A stretch of 64,000 bases of DNA from Pseudomonadota bacterium (lineage in GTDB: Bacteria > Desulfobacterota > Desulfovibrionia > Desulfovibrionales > Desulfovibrionaceae). Location: NCBI GenBank assembly GCA_023403845.1, contig JAEYDL010000033.1, forward strand, positions 62,001-126,000, in the 5' to 3' direction. Positions 41,522-50,613 of this stretch are shown here, piece by piece (within the stretch, counting starts at the first letter, position 1; each line of letters starts with the position of its first letter). The position numbers and the translations under genes were made by a program. The notes below the pieces were generated by a model that saw only the letters and a list, made by a program, of their open reading frames with translations, did no database searches and was not told the origin of the DNA.

Positions 41522-42796
41522 GTGTCCATTTTCGTCAAGAACGCGGCCCTGCAGGGGCTTATTGATGCCCACATGGCCGATCTGGCAGCCTGTGAGTCGT
41601 TGTCGCCGGAAACCATTCGGGCGGGCATCGAAGCGGGAACCATGGTCCTGCTGGGCAATCCCCGCCACCCGGGGGTGCGTCCTGTGCTCGTCGGCCAGCC
41701 CGCTCGAGTGAAGGTCAACGCCAATCTCGGCACTTCGCCCTTTCAGAATCACCCGGGGCGCGAACTGCAGAAGCTCGAGATCGCGCAGAAGGCCGGAGCT
41801 GATACCGTGATGGATCTGTCCATTGCAGGCAACCTGAACAATATCCGCAAGGCGATGTTGGAAGGCTGCCCCCTGCCCCTCGGTACCGTGCCTCTGTATT
41901 CCGTGGCGCAACGATATATCGACAGGGATCTTGATCCGGCCACCATGGATCCGGAAGAGCTGTTCGCCGAAGTGGAGATGCAGGCCGAGCAGGGCGTCGA
42001 TTTCATGACGCTGCATTGCGGTCTCACTCGACGGGGAGCGGAATGGGCTGCCCGCGGCAAGCGGGCTCTGGGTATCGTTTCGCGCGGCGGTTCCATTCTC
42101 GCCCGCTGGATGCTCAGAAACGACAGGGAAAATCCTCTGCTGACGGGCTATGACCGACTTCTTGAGATCGCCCGCAGGCATAACGTGACGCTTTCTCTCG
42201 GCGACGGACTCCGTCCCGGGGCCGGGTGCGACGCCGGAGACGCCGCGCAGTGGGAAGAGGTCATGACGCTCGGCGCGCTGGCCGAACGCGGGCTGGAAGC
42301 CGGCGTGCAGTGCATGATCGAGGGGCCGGGACATGTGCCCATGCACGAGGTGGAAGCGCAGATCCGGGGTATCAAGAAGCTGACGCACGGCGCGCCTCTG
42401 TACGTTCTCGGACCGCTGACCATCGACTCGTCCCCGGGATACGATCATATCGCCGGAGCCATCGGCGGCGCACTGGCCGTGCGTGCTGGCGTGGATTTCC
42501 TGTGCTATCTGACGCCTGCGGAGCATCTGACGCTGCCTGACGGCGATGACGTAAAACAGGGCATTTTCGCCTCCAGAGTGGCCGCGCAGGCCGGAGAAGT
42601 GGCTCTGGGGCGTCCCCATGCCCTGAAGCGTGAAGCCGATATGGCTCGCGCGAGAATGGCGCTGGACTGGGACGGCATGCGGGCCGCCGCTCTGGATCCG
42701 GAAATTCTGGACAAGCGGCGCGAACCGCACAAGCACGAGGACGCCTGCGCCATGTGCGGCAATTTTTGCGCGGTGAAGATGCTGCGCGAAATCTGA
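41522..42796 (+). CDS. thiC: Phosphomethylpyrimidine synthase (short form)
   Basis: Radical-SAM enzyme rearranging aminoimidazole ribotide to the thiamine pyrimidine HMP-P. The GTG at 41522 has GAGGAG at a 6-nt spacing, giving 424 residues, the short ThiC form lacking the extra N-terminal domain. Family blocks include NANLGTSPFQN, DTVMDLSIAGN, DFMTLHCGLT, GLRPGAGCDAGD and MIEGPGHVPMHE. The C-terminal CAMCGNFC (CX2CX4C) binds the [4Fe-4S] cluster. No TPP riboswitch motifs were found in the 250 bp upstream, although thiC is often under one. Confidence 0.94.
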   Translation: MSIFVKNAALQGLIDAHMADLAACESLSPETIRAGIEAGTMVLLGNPRHPGVRPVLVGQPARVKVNANLGTSPFQNHPGRELQKLEIAQKAGADTVMDLSIAGNLNNIRKAMLEGCPLPLGTVPLYSVAQRYIDRDLDPATMDPEELFAEVEMQAEQGVDFMTLHCGLTRRGAEWAARGKRALGIVSRGGSILARWMLRNDRENPLLTGYDRLLEIARRHNVTLSLGDGLRPGAGCDAGDAAQWEEVMTLGALAERGLEAGVQCMIEGPGHVPMHEVEAQIRGIKKLTHGAPLYVLGPLTIDSSPGYDHIAGAIGGALAVRAGVDFLCYLTPAEHLTLPDGDDVKQGIFASRVAAQAGEVALGRPHALKREADMARARMALDWDGMRAAALDPEILDKRREPHKHEDACAMCGNFCAVKMLREI

Positions 42797-42926
42797 CGGG
42801 TTCGGTCGGTTCGGATTCGGAATAAGACTCTTGACGCTGCGGGGACGTCCTGCGAAACCGGAAGACCCCGGTTCGGGACGGCCCCCTTCGTCGTTTCTCC
42901 GCCGGGAATTCTGGGAGGAAATCCAA

Positions 42927-43919
42927 ATGAAGAAAGCCTTGCTCCTGCTCGGGGTGCTGTGCCTCGCCGGAGGGTTCTGGTGGTGGGAGGACGCCCGGCG
43001 GGGAAACGATGGAGACATGCTGACGCTTTACGGTAATGTGGATATCCGGCAGGTGGAGTCCGGGTTTCGGGTCGGAGGCCGCATCGTGGAACTGAGCGTG
43101 GAGGAAGGGCAGGCCGTAAAGGCCGGCGACCCGCTGGCGCGACTTGATCCGGAACCCTACGCGTATGCGCGGGATCGCGCCCAGGCCGAGCTTGCCATGC
43201 AGCGCGCAGAATATGCCAAGATGCTGGCCGGCAATCGCTCTGAAGACATCGCGCAGGCACGGGCCGCGCTGGAAGGCGCTCGCGGCGTCTATGCCAATGC
43301 CGCCGCCAATCTGCGCCGCATCGAAAAACTGAAGAGGCAGCAGGCGATTGCCCAGAAGGATCTTGACGAGGCCCGTTCCGCCTATACGGAGGCGGCCTCT
43401 CGACGGAAGGCCGCCGAGGAACAGCTTCAGCTTATGGAAAGCGGATACCGCGCTGAAGACGTGGCCAGACAGGAAGCGGCCGTCAGAGCTGCGGAAGCCG
43501 CTCTCGCCTCCGCCGAAACGGATCTGGCCGATACTAGGCTGGTGGCGCCGCAGGACGGCGTCGTTCTCACGAAGGTTCGTGAAAGAGGAGCCGTCGTACA
43601 GGCCGGCGAAACGGTTTATGCCATCACGATCAATAATCCGGTCTGGATACGGGCGTATGTCGCGCAGCCGAATCTTGGCAACATTCGTCCGGGGCAGGAG
43701 GTGCTTCTGTCCGTCGATGCCAGACCGGACAAGACGTACCGGGGCCGGATCGGTTTCATTTCTCCTGCCGCAGAATTTACGCCCAAGACCGTGGAAACGA
43801 AGGAGGTTCGCAATGATCTCGTCTTCCGTTTCCGGGTGATCGCCGATGATCCGGACAATGTGATGCGGCAGGGCATGCCGGTTACGGTGACGCTGCGCAG
43901 GGATGGAGGCAGACCGTGA
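42927..43919 (+). CDS. HlyD/YbhG-like periplasmic adaptor (membrane fusion protein)
   Basis: The 330-residue protein starts MKKALLLLGVLCLAGG (GGAGGAAA upstream), one N-terminal anchor. A biotinyl-lipoyl-like half (VESGFRVGGRIVELSVEEGQAV), a long alanine-rich coiled-coil hairpin (about residues 85-200) and the returning lipoyl half (DTRLVAPQDGVVLTKVRERGAVV) are visible, followed by a beta-barrel domain. Its GTGA stop/start overlap with the next ABC gene shows one operon. Its partners are a fused ATPase and two ABC-2 permeases, the arrangement of E. coli ybhGFSR. Confidence 0.9.
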   Translation: MKKALLLLGVLCLAGGFWWWEDARRGNDGDMLTLYGNVDIRQVESGFRVGGRIVELSVEEGQAVKAGDPLARLDPEPYAYARDRAQAELAMQRAEYAKMLAGNRSEDIAQARAALEGARGVYANAAANLRRIEKLKRQQAIAQKDLDEARSAYTEAASRRKAAEEQLQLMESGYRAEDVARQEAAVRAAEAALASAETDLADTRLVAPQDGVVLTKVRERGAVVQAGETVYAITINNPVWIRAYVAQPNLGNIRPGQEVLLSVDARPDKTYRGRIGFISPAAEFTPKTVETKEVRNDLVFRFRVIADDPDNVMRQGMPVTVTLRRDGGRP

Positions 43920-45826
43920 CGGCCGTTCCTGAGGCTGTCATTCGGCTTCAGGGCGTTTCCAAGTCGTTCCCGGACGTTCCGCCGGATACGCCCCCAGCCC
44001 TGGATGGTCTGACGGCCGATGTGCCTTCCGGCATGGTCGTCGGGCTGGTCGGACCCGATGCGGCGGGAAAGACGACGCTCATGCGTCTGCTTGCGGGGTT
44101 GCTCTTGCCTTCCGCCGGTACGGTGGAAGTTCTTGGAGGGCCTCCGGACAGTTCCGGCCGGTCGGCCGACGCTCTGCATGACGTCGGCTACATGCCGCAG
44201 CGATTCGGATTGTACGAAGACCTTTCCGTCATCGACAACCTGAACTTGCATGCTGAGTTGCGCGGACTTGAGGGGGCCTCCCGCGAGGCCATGTTCGAAA
44301 AGCTGCTGACGTTCACTGATCTCAAGCGGTTTACCGGTCGTCTGGCCGGAAAGCTGTCCGGGGGCATGAAGCAGAAACTGGGACTGGCCTGCGCGCTGCT
44401 GACCACACCGCGCCTGCTGCTGCTTGACGAACCCGGCGTCGGCGTCGATCCGCTTTCCCGCCGCGAACTCTGGAGAATGGTGTCCGATCTCGCCGTGGGG
44501 GGCATGTCGGTTTTATGGTCCACGGCATATATGGACGAGGCGGAACGTTGCGCGCATGTGCTCATGCTGGATCAGGGCCGGCTCGTGTATCAGGGACCTC
44601 CCGTCCGATTTACGGAGCGGGTGGCGGAACGGGTCTTCGCCTTCGTTCCTCCAGCCGGAGAGGCGCGCAGGATGCTGGCGCACTGGCAGCAGGCTCCGGA
44701 TGTCCGGGACGCGCTGATACAGGGAAGCCGCATCAGACTGGTGTTTCGGGACAGGCATGAGGGGGCCTTTTCCCGGGACGGGGTGGAGCTTCATCCCGTC
44801 GAGCCGCGTCTTGAGGACGCCTATATCGACGCCGTGGGCGGCATGGACCGGCGGCCTTCTCCCTTCTTGCCTTCGGACGCAGACAGGGATGGGACAGAAT
44901 GTCCCGCAGAAACGCCGCGTTCCGGGCGGGGAAGACTGTTCGGTTTCCCGAAGCGTTTTGGGCGCGGAGGGGAGGATGATCCCGTTCAGGGAGTCGCTTC
45001 CCGACGCATTGGGGAAACACCCGGCGGAGTTGCCGCCTCTTCCGCAACGTTCCCGGACGCACCGGTCATCCGGGCCGTGGGACTGACGAAGCGGTTCGGG
45101 ACGTTTACGGCGGCGCATGATATCACGTTCGATGTGCCTCCCGGAAGAATTTTTGGATTGCTTGGTCCCAATGGAGCGGGCAAGTCCACGACTTTCCGCA
45201 TGCTGTGCGGTCTGTCGCGGCCCACGGAGGGCGAGTGTTTCGTCGCGGGGATGAATCTGCTCGGGGCCGCAGGGGCAGCCCGGGCCAGACTGGGCTATAT
45301 GGCGCAGAAATTTTCCCTGTACGGGGAACTGACGGTGGAACAGAACATGCGTCTGCTCGCGGATCTCTACGGGCTGCCGGGAGGCCGGGGCGCCCGACGG
45401 ATCGAACAGCTCATCGAGGCTCTGGATCTGGAGCCGTTCCGCCATGTCCGTGCATTCAGCCTCCCGCTGGGGCAGAAGCAGCGGCTTGCCATGGCCTGCG
45501 CCACGCTGCACGAGCCGTCGGTTCTGTTTCTGGACGAGCCGACTTCGGGAGTCGATCCGCGCACGAGACGCGAGTTCTGGAAGCACATCAACGCGATGAC
45601 CCAGAACGGAGTGGCCGTACTGGTGACGACCCACTTCATGGAAGAGGCCGAATATTGCGATGAAATCGCGCTGGTGTTCCAGGGGGGGATCATTGCCCGG
45701 GGAACGCCGGACGAGCTTAAGGAGAAGGCACCGCATGGTTCGGAGGACCCTGCGGACATGACGCTTGAGGAGGCGTTCATCGCCTACATCAAGGATGTGC
45801 AGCGCAGGGAAGGAGAGCGGACATGA
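43916..45826 (+). CDS. YbhF-like ABC exporter ATPase with two fused nucleotide-binding domains
   Basis: The 636-residue protein begins at a GTG overlapping the previous stop by 4 nt. Domain 1: Walker A GPDAAGKTT (46-54), signature LSGGMKQ, Walker B LLLLDEPGVGVDP. A ~65-residue low-complexity linker follows. Domain 2: Walker A GPNGAGKST (about 416-424), degenerate signature LPLGQKQ, Walker B LFLDEPTSGVDP. The same substitutions (D in the first Walker A, altered second signature) mark E. coli YbhF. It energises the two permeases encoded next. Substrate is unknown; relatives export drugs or cations. Confidence 0.92.
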   Translation: MTAVPEAVIRLQGVSKSFPDVPPDTPPALDGLTADVPSGMVVGLVGPDAAGKTTLMRLLAGLLLPSAGTVEVLGGPPDSSGRSADALHDVGYMPQRFGLYEDLSVIDNLNLHAELRGLEGASREAMFEKLLTFTDLKRFTGRLAGKLSGGMKQKLGLACALLTTPRLLLLDEPGVGVDPLSRRELWRMVSDLAVGGMSVLWSTAYMDEAERCAHVLMLDQGRLVYQGPPVRFTERVAERVFAFVPPAGEARRMLAHWQQAPDVRDALIQGSRIRLVFRDRHEGAFSRDGVELHPVEPRLEDAYIDAVGGMDRRPSPFLPSDADRDGTECPAETPRSGRGRLFGFPKRFGRGGEDDPVQGVASRRIGETPGGVAASSATFPDAPVIRAVGLTKRFGTFTAAHDITFDVPPGRIFGLLGPNGAGKSTTFRMLCGLSRPTEGECFVAGMNLLGAAGAARARLGYMAQKFSLYGELTVEQNMRLLADLYGLPGGRGARRIEQLIEALDLEPFRHVRAFSLPLGQKQRLAMACATLHEPSVLFLDEPTSGVDPRTRREFWKHINAMTQNGVAVLVTTHFMEEAEYCDEIALVFQGGIIARGTPDELKEKAPHGSEDPADMTLEEAFIAYIKDVQRREGERT

Positions 45827-46989
45827 GCATGGCGGAAACGGCTTCGCAACAGTCCGGACGCCGGTGGCTGCGGCAGCTTCTGGCTCTGATGGGCAAGGAA
45901 AGCAAGCAGATCATCCGCGACCCTTCCTCATATTTGGTGGCGGCGATTCTGCCCATGATCTTTCTTCTGCTCTTCGGCTACGGCATTACGCTGGATGCCG
46001 GCGTCATGGACATCGTGATTCTTGACGAGAGCAACAGCAAATCCGGGTTGCAGCTTCAGGAAAACTTCGCCCATTCCCCGAATTTCCGGGTCCATGAGGC
46101 CTTTTCGCGCGCCGAAGCCGGTCGCATGATGCGCGACAGCGAGATTTCCGGATTCATCGTCATTCCCTATAATTTCGAAGCGCTGCTGACAGGCGGACAG
46201 GGCAGGGCGGGAATCGCGCCCATTCAGGTGATCGTTTCGGGAAGCGAACCCAATACGGCGAACTTCATCCGGGGATACAGCCAGGGCGTCATCGCCAACT
46301 GGCAGCAGACGCGGACGCCCGGAGCGACCGTTCAGAAGCAGCCCATTGAAACTTCGCCGCGCTACTGGTTCAATCCGGCGGCAAAGAGCCGCTGGTATCT
46401 GGTGCCAGGTTCCATAACCATCGTCATGACGCTTATCGGGACCATGCTTACGGCTCTGGTCATTGCCCGCGAGTACGAGCGAGGCACCATGGAATCGCTT
46501 TTCGCGACGCCGGTGACCCGGATGCAGATTCTGCTCGGCAAGCTCGTTCCTTACTATGTTCTCGGAATGTTCTCCATGACCATCTGCGCTCTGGCCGGAG
46601 TCTTCCTGTTCGACGTGCCTCTGCGGGGATCTCTTTTCGCCCTGTTCGTCCTGTCCAGCTCCTTTCTCATGCCCGCTCTGGGACAGGGGCTGCTGATCTC
46701 CATTCTGACCAGACAACAGCTTCTCGCCGCCCAGACAGGGCTGATCACGGGGTTTCTGCCCGCCGTCATCCTGTCCGGGTTCATTTTCGACATTAACAGC
46801 ATGCCCGAGGTGTTGCAGTATCTTACGCTGGTCATCCCCGCACGGCATTTCAATACCGCGTTGCAGACCGTGTTTCTCGCTGGCGATATCTGGGCCGTTT
46901 TTCTGCCGCGCATGGCCTTCATGCTGGGCCTTGCCGCCGTCTTTCTCATCATAACCTACAGAAAGCTGATCAAAAGGCTGGACGCCTGA
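45823..46989 (+). CDS. ABC-2 type permease (YbhS-like)
   Basis: The 388-residue membrane protein overlaps the ATPase gene by 4 nt (ATGA). An N-terminal helix (SYLVAAILPMIFLLLFGYG) is followed by a ~150-residue extracytoplasmic loop and about five helices near the C-terminus, including SITIVMTLIGTMLTALVIAREYERGTMESL, the E-loop typical of ABC-2 permeases. It should form a heterodimer with the next permease. Confidence 0.9.
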   Translation: MSMAETASQQSGRRWLRQLLALMGKESKQIIRDPSSYLVAAILPMIFLLLFGYGITLDAGVMDIVILDESNSKSGLQLQENFAHSPNFRVHEAFSRAEAGRMMRDSEISGFIVIPYNFEALLTGGQGRAGIAPIQVIVSGSEPNTANFIRGYSQGVIANWQQTRTPGATVQKQPIETSPRYWFNPAAKSRWYLVPGSITIVMTLIGTMLTALVIAREYERGTMESLFATPVTRMQILLGKLVPYYVLGMFSMTICALAGVFLFDVPLRGSLFALFVLSSSFLMPALGQGLLISILTRQQLLAAQTGLITGFLPAVILSGFIFDINSMPEVLQYLTLVIPARHFNTALQTVFLAGDIWAVFLPRMAFMLGLAAVFLIITYRKLIKRLDA

Positions 46990-47145
46990 GCGACGGCGAC
47001 GGACGGCGGAGCGAGTGTCGCGGAAGGGCGTGCCATTCTGTTCGTCGGGACAAGGTTTTTCCCTGCCGCTCGTCTCTCGCCGGAGAACGCGAACGGGAAC
47101 ATTTTTTGATACGAACGGCGGCAATACCGCCGGAGGCATTCATAC

Positions 47146-48261
47146 ATGATGCAGACGCTTCGCCGCATACTCGCCATCGCGCGCAAGGAGCTGCTGGTGC
47201 TCATGGGCACCAGACAGAGCCGGTTCATGGTTCTGATTCCTCCGGTCATCCAGATTTTCATCTTTGCATGGGCGGCCACGATGGAGGTCAAGAACGTGGA
47301 CCTGATCGTCCTCAACGAGGATTCGGGCTACTGGAGTCAGGAGGTCGTCAGCCGTCTGCGCGGTTCCCCGACCTTTCGCAACATCATGTTTGAGGATGAT
47401 CCGAAAAGGGCCGAAGAGGCGATCGATCGACAGCGGGTTCTTGCCGTTCTGCGTTTTCAGAGCGACTTTTCCCGTCGGGTTGAGAGGGGAGAGGCTGCGG
47501 AAGTGCAGTTGCTGCTGGATGGACGCCGTTCCAACACGGCGCAGATCCTTGCGCAGTATGTTCAGGAGATCGTTCAGGGGGTGGCCGTGGCCTCGCCGGC
47601 CTTCAAATGGGCGAAGCCCGTGCGCGTGGAGATGGACGTACTGAACTGGTTCAATCCAAATCTGGATTTTCGCTGGTTCATTCTGCCGAACCTGATCGGC
47701 ACCATCAACTTCATGATGGGCATGATCATCACGGGGCTTACCGTGGCGCGGGAACGGGAACTGGGGACATTCGATCAGATGCTCGTTTCCCCCGCCAGTC
47801 CGGTGGAAATCGCCTTCGGAAAGCTGATCCCCGGATGTGTGGTCGGACTTGTGCACGGCACCATCTTCGTCTTTTCCACGATCTGGTTTTTCAGGGTGCC
47901 GTTTGTCGGTTCTCTGGCCTTTCTGTACGCTGCAATGCTGCTGTTTTCCTTTTCGGTAAGCAGTATCGGACTGATGGTGTCCTCGTTCGCGTCCACGCAG
48001 CAGCAGGCCTTTCTTGGCTGCTTCACCGTCGCCGTGCCCTGCATTCTGTTGTCGGGGTTCATGACCCCGATCAACAATATGCCGATGTTCTTGCAGAACC
48101 TGAGTCAGCTGAATCCGCTTCGGCATTTCATCGTCATTCTTCAGGGGCTGTTTCTCAAGGACATCACCCTGAGCGCCGCCCTGGACAGTTGCGCGCGGAT
48201 CGCCGTCATCACGGCCGTGTCCATGTTGTGCGCAATCTGGATGTTCAAGCGCAAGGCGTAG
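47146..48261 (+). CDS. ABC-2 type permease (YbhR-like)
   Basis: The 371-residue permease has the same plan as its neighbour: N-terminal helix (SRFMVLIPPVIQIFIFAWAA), a large outer loop, then about five C-terminal helices with LTVARERELGTFDQMLVSP as the ABC-2 motif. It is separated from the previous gene by 156 bp of unassigned sequence, longer than the overlaps elsewhere in this operon. Two adjacent ATGs are possible. No outer-membrane channel gene accompanies the cluster, so a TolC-like partner would have to come from elsewhere. Confidence 0.9.
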   Translation: MMQTLRRILAIARKELLVLMGTRQSRFMVLIPPVIQIFIFAWAATMEVKNVDLIVLNEDSGYWSQEVVSRLRGSPTFRNIMFEDDPKRAEEAIDRQRVLAVLRFQSDFSRRVERGEAAEVQLLLDGRRSNTAQILAQYVQEIVQGVAVASPAFKWAKPVRVEMDVLNWFNPNLDFRWFILPNLIGTINFMMGMIITGLTVARERELGTFDQMLVSPASPVEIAFGKLIPGCVVGLVHGTIFVFSTIWFFRVPFVGSLAFLYAAMLLFSFSVSSIGLMVSSFASTQQQAFLGCFTVAVPCILLSGFMTPINNMPMFLQNLSQLNPLRHFIVILQGLFLKDITLSAALDSCARIAVITAVSMLCAIWMFKRKA

Positions 48262-48313
48262 GCATCCGGGCCGTTCCCGCGAGCGGAAGAACGCTGCCCG
48301 CGCCGTGAGAGCG

Positions 48314-48342
48314 TTGCGTATCGCGTCGGGAAAGGCTAAGAT
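48314..48342 (+). promoter_or_regulatory. Candidate promoter of the CorC-like gene
   Basis: TTGCGT (48314-48319) and TAAGAT (48337-48342) are 17 bp apart, about 130 bp before the TTG start of the next gene. Confidence 0.55.
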
Positions 48343-48473
48343 GAAAAGTGCTTGGTGCAGGCCTGTTCCGGCCGGGGGGCTTCTGAGCCTCTGACGGAAC
48401 CTTTTTCGGGGCGCGGCCGGCGTTGTCCGGCGGATGGACAGTCGCCCCTCATCGTCAACCGAGGAGTTGTTTC

Positions 48474-49313
48474 TTGGACCGAAGTACGGACAAGAGTTTG
48501 TGGGGGCGTTTGCGCGGTCTGTTCGGCGGGCGTTCCGGCGGCGATTCGCTGGAGCAGGCCGTCATGGAGGCGCGTGATGACGGCGAACTGGATATCGCCG
48601 AAGGATCGATGATCCTGAGCATTCTTCGTCTTGACGACGTGCAGGTGCAGGACATCATGACCCCGCGGACCGATTTCGACTGTCTGCCCTCCGGCGCTCC
48701 CGTCATCGACGTGGTGCGGTGCATTCTCGATACGGGGCATTCCCGCCTGCCCATCTACAGGGATACGCGGGACAACATCATCGGCATCGCCTACGCCAAG
48801 GACCTGCTCGAACTGCTTATCGACCCCGCCCGGCATCAGACCCCGGTGGATACGATCATGCGTCAGCCCTTCTTCGTCCCCGAAACCAAGATCGTGAGCG
48901 AGCTGCTGCAGGAGTTCAGGGCCCGAAAGAATCACATCGCCATCGCCGTCGACGAGTACGGCGGCACCTCCGGACTGGCCACCATCGAAGATATTCTTGA
49001 AGAAATCGTCGGAGATATCGAGGACGAACATGACGCCCCCAAGGAAGAGGAAATCCATGCTCTCGGGGATTCCCGATACGAGCTGTCCGGACGCGTCTAC
49101 CTTGAGGATCTGAACGAGCTGGGTATCAATCTTGAGTCCGACGAGGTGGATACCGTGGGCGGCTACCTGTGTCTTGAGGCCGGTCACGTTCCGGAAGCCG
49201 GAGAAAAATTCGTGTTCGACGGCTGGGAATTCACCATCGAGGAAGCAGATCTCAAGCAGATACGGCGCGTGCTGGTCGAACCCCGCGCTCAGGAAGAGGC
49301 CGCGGAGGCCTGA
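48474..49313 (+). CDS. CorC/HlyC-type CBS-domain protein
   Basis: I start at the TTG at 48474 because GAGGAG lies 7 nt before it; the upstream frame has no similarity. The 279-residue protein has a short basic N-terminus, a pair of CBS domains (about residues 60-180, from VQDIMTPRTDFDCLP, with VDEYGGTSGLATIEDILEEIVGDI closing the second) and a C-terminal CorC/HlyC transporter-associated domain (RYELSGRVYLEDLNELGI...). It lacks membrane segments, so it is the soluble CorC type, implicated in magnesium/cobalt efflux or envelope homeostasis. Neighbouring ybeY/lnt, its common partners, are not here. Confidence 0.88.
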   Translation: MDRSTDKSLWGRLRGLFGGRSGGDSLEQAVMEARDDGELDIAEGSMILSILRLDDVQVQDIMTPRTDFDCLPSGAPVIDVVRCILDTGHSRLPIYRDTRDNIIGIAYAKDLLELLIDPARHQTPVDTIMRQPFFVPETKIVSELLQEFRARKNHIAIAVDEYGGTSGLATIEDILEEIVGDIEDEHDAPKEEEIHALGDSRYELSGRVYLEDLNELGINLESDEVDTVGGYLCLEAGHVPEAGEKFVFDGWEFTIEEADLKQIRRVLVEPRAQEEAAEA

Positions 49314-49339
49314 ACTCCGTCCGATCCTTAGCAGATCGG

Positions 49340-49380
49340 CGGGCGTGCCGGGAATATCCGGCATGCCCGTCTTTGTTTTC
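49340..49380 (+). terminator. Terminator of the CorC-like gene
   Basis: A 12-bp stem (49340-49351 with 49358-49369, one G-T pair) is followed by TCTTTGTTTTC. Confidence 0.85.
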
Positions 49381-49450
49381 GCCTTCAAATCGCGCCGCAC
49401 AGGGTCGCTTGCCGCATTGTGCGGAAAACAGACCGATCTGTGCGTCATGC

Positions 49451-49479
49451 TTGACAGGAAGCGGAATGCGGGGTACAGC
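49451..49479 (+). promoter_or_regulatory. Promoter of the rpsL-rpsG-fusA operon
   Basis: Consensus TTGACA (49451-49456) lies 17 bp before TACAGC (49474-49479). The start point near 49486 gives a ~38-nt leader to rpsL. Confidence 0.65.
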
Positions 49480-49523
49480 ACACTCCTTTCGGAACATTTA
49501 CCCACTCCTATGGAGGAAAACAC

Positions 49524-49898
49524 ATGCCGACTATCAACCAGCTTATCCGCACGGCGCGGAAGAAGGTTGTGAAGCACAAGAAGACCCCGGCGCTCCAGGC
49601 CTGCCCCCAGCGTCGCGGCGTGTGCACCCGCGTGTACACCACGACCCCCAAGAAGCCTAACTCGGCTCTGCGCAAGGTCGCCCGTGTGCGTCTCACCAAT
49701 GGTCTTGAAGTCACCGCGTACATCCCCGGTGAAGGGCACAACCTGCAGGAACACTCCGTCGTCATGATTCGCGGCGGCCGTGTAAAAGACCTTCCCGGTG
49801 TCCGTTACCACATCGTTCGTGGTACTCTGGATACCTCCGGCGTGCAGGATCGTCGCCAGCGTCGTTCCAAGTACGGCGCCAAGCGTCCGAAGTCCTAG
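49524..49898 (+). CDS. rpsL: 30S ribosomal protein S12
   Basis: Decoding-centre protein. The 124-residue sequence starts MPTINQLIRTARKK; the accuracy-determining loops TPKKPNSALRK (K43) and RVKDLPGVRYH (K88) carry the streptomycin-sensitive lysines. GGAGGAAA precedes the ATG. First gene of the str operon; rpsG follows after 229 bp. Confidence 0.98.
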   Translation: MPTINQLIRTARKKVVKHKKTPALQACPQRRGVCTRVYTTTPKKPNSALRKVARVRLTNGLEVTAYIPGEGHNLQEHSVVMIRGGRVKDLPGVRYHIVRGTLDTSGVQDRRQRRSKYGAKRPKS

Positions 49899-49931
49899 GC
49901 CGCGATTTCGCGCCCGTATTGGTGAGGTTTC

Positions 49932-50016
49932 GACGGCCTGCGGCCGTCTTCGCGAATTTCCGCGTCACAGTGTCATGCCAGGGACGCGCGTCCATGTCCT
50001 TTCCGCAAGGGAAAGG
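49932..50016 (+). other. Structured rpsL-rpsG intercistronic region
   Basis: Two hairpins are visible: GACGGCC/GGCCGTC (49932-49938 with 49942-49948) and CCTTTCC/GGAAAGG (49998-50004 with 50010-50016). In E. coli the rpsL-rpsG gap is the mRNA target of S7 autoregulation; whether these elements do the same is inference. Confidence 0.5.
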
Positions 50017-50127
50017 GCGCAGTGGGAACACGTCCGGGCACCCGCGCGATCAGTGATCGTCTTGCGGGAAACAGCATAGCACTGCAACCCCTGACGCAAC
50101 GCGTCCGCGTTGCCACGGAGAATTTTC

Positions 50128-50598
50128 ATGCCCCGTAAAGGTCCCATCCCCAAAAGGGAAGTTCTGCCTGATCCGATTTACGGCAGCCGTCTTGCCGCCC
50201 GTTTTGTGAATCGCCTGATGTATGACGGCAAGAAGGGCGCTGCCGAGAAGATTTTCTACGGCGCTCTTGAGGTGCTGGCCGAAAAGACCGGCGAAGAGGC
50301 GCTGCGCGCCTTTGAAAAGGCTCTCGAAAACGTGAAGCCTCATCTGGAAGTCAAAGCCCGCCGTGTGGGCGGCGCCACCTATCAGGTGCCCATGGAAGTG
50401 CGTCCTGACCGTCAGGTTTCGCTTTCCATCCGCTGGCTGATCACGTATGCGCGTTCCCGTGGGGAAAAGGGCATGGCCAACAAGCTCTCTGCCGAGCTTC
50501 TGGATGCCTTCAACAACCGCGGCGGCGCCGTCAAGAAAAAAGAAGACACCCCCCGCATGGCCGAAGCCAACAAGGCTTTCGCCCATTACCGCTGGTAA
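50128..50598 (+). CDS. rpsG: 30S ribosomal protein S7
   Basis: Primary assembly protein of the 30S head. The ATG at 50128 (GGAG 7 nt upstream) gives MPRKGPIPKREVLPDPIYGS and 156 residues, the usual length; an ATG six codons earlier is not supported. The RPDRQVSLSIRWL and RSRGEKGMANKLSAELLDA blocks are typical. fusA follows after 15 bp. Confidence 0.98.
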   Translation: MPRKGPIPKREVLPDPIYGSRLAARFVNRLMYDGKKGAAEKIFYGALEVLAEKTGEEALRAFEKALENVKPHLEVKARRVGGATYQVPMEVRPDRQVSLSIRWLITYARSRGEKGMANKLSAELLDAFNNRGGAVKKKEDTPRMAEANKAFAHYRW

Positions 50599-50613
50599 TC
50601 GGGGAGAAAGACA

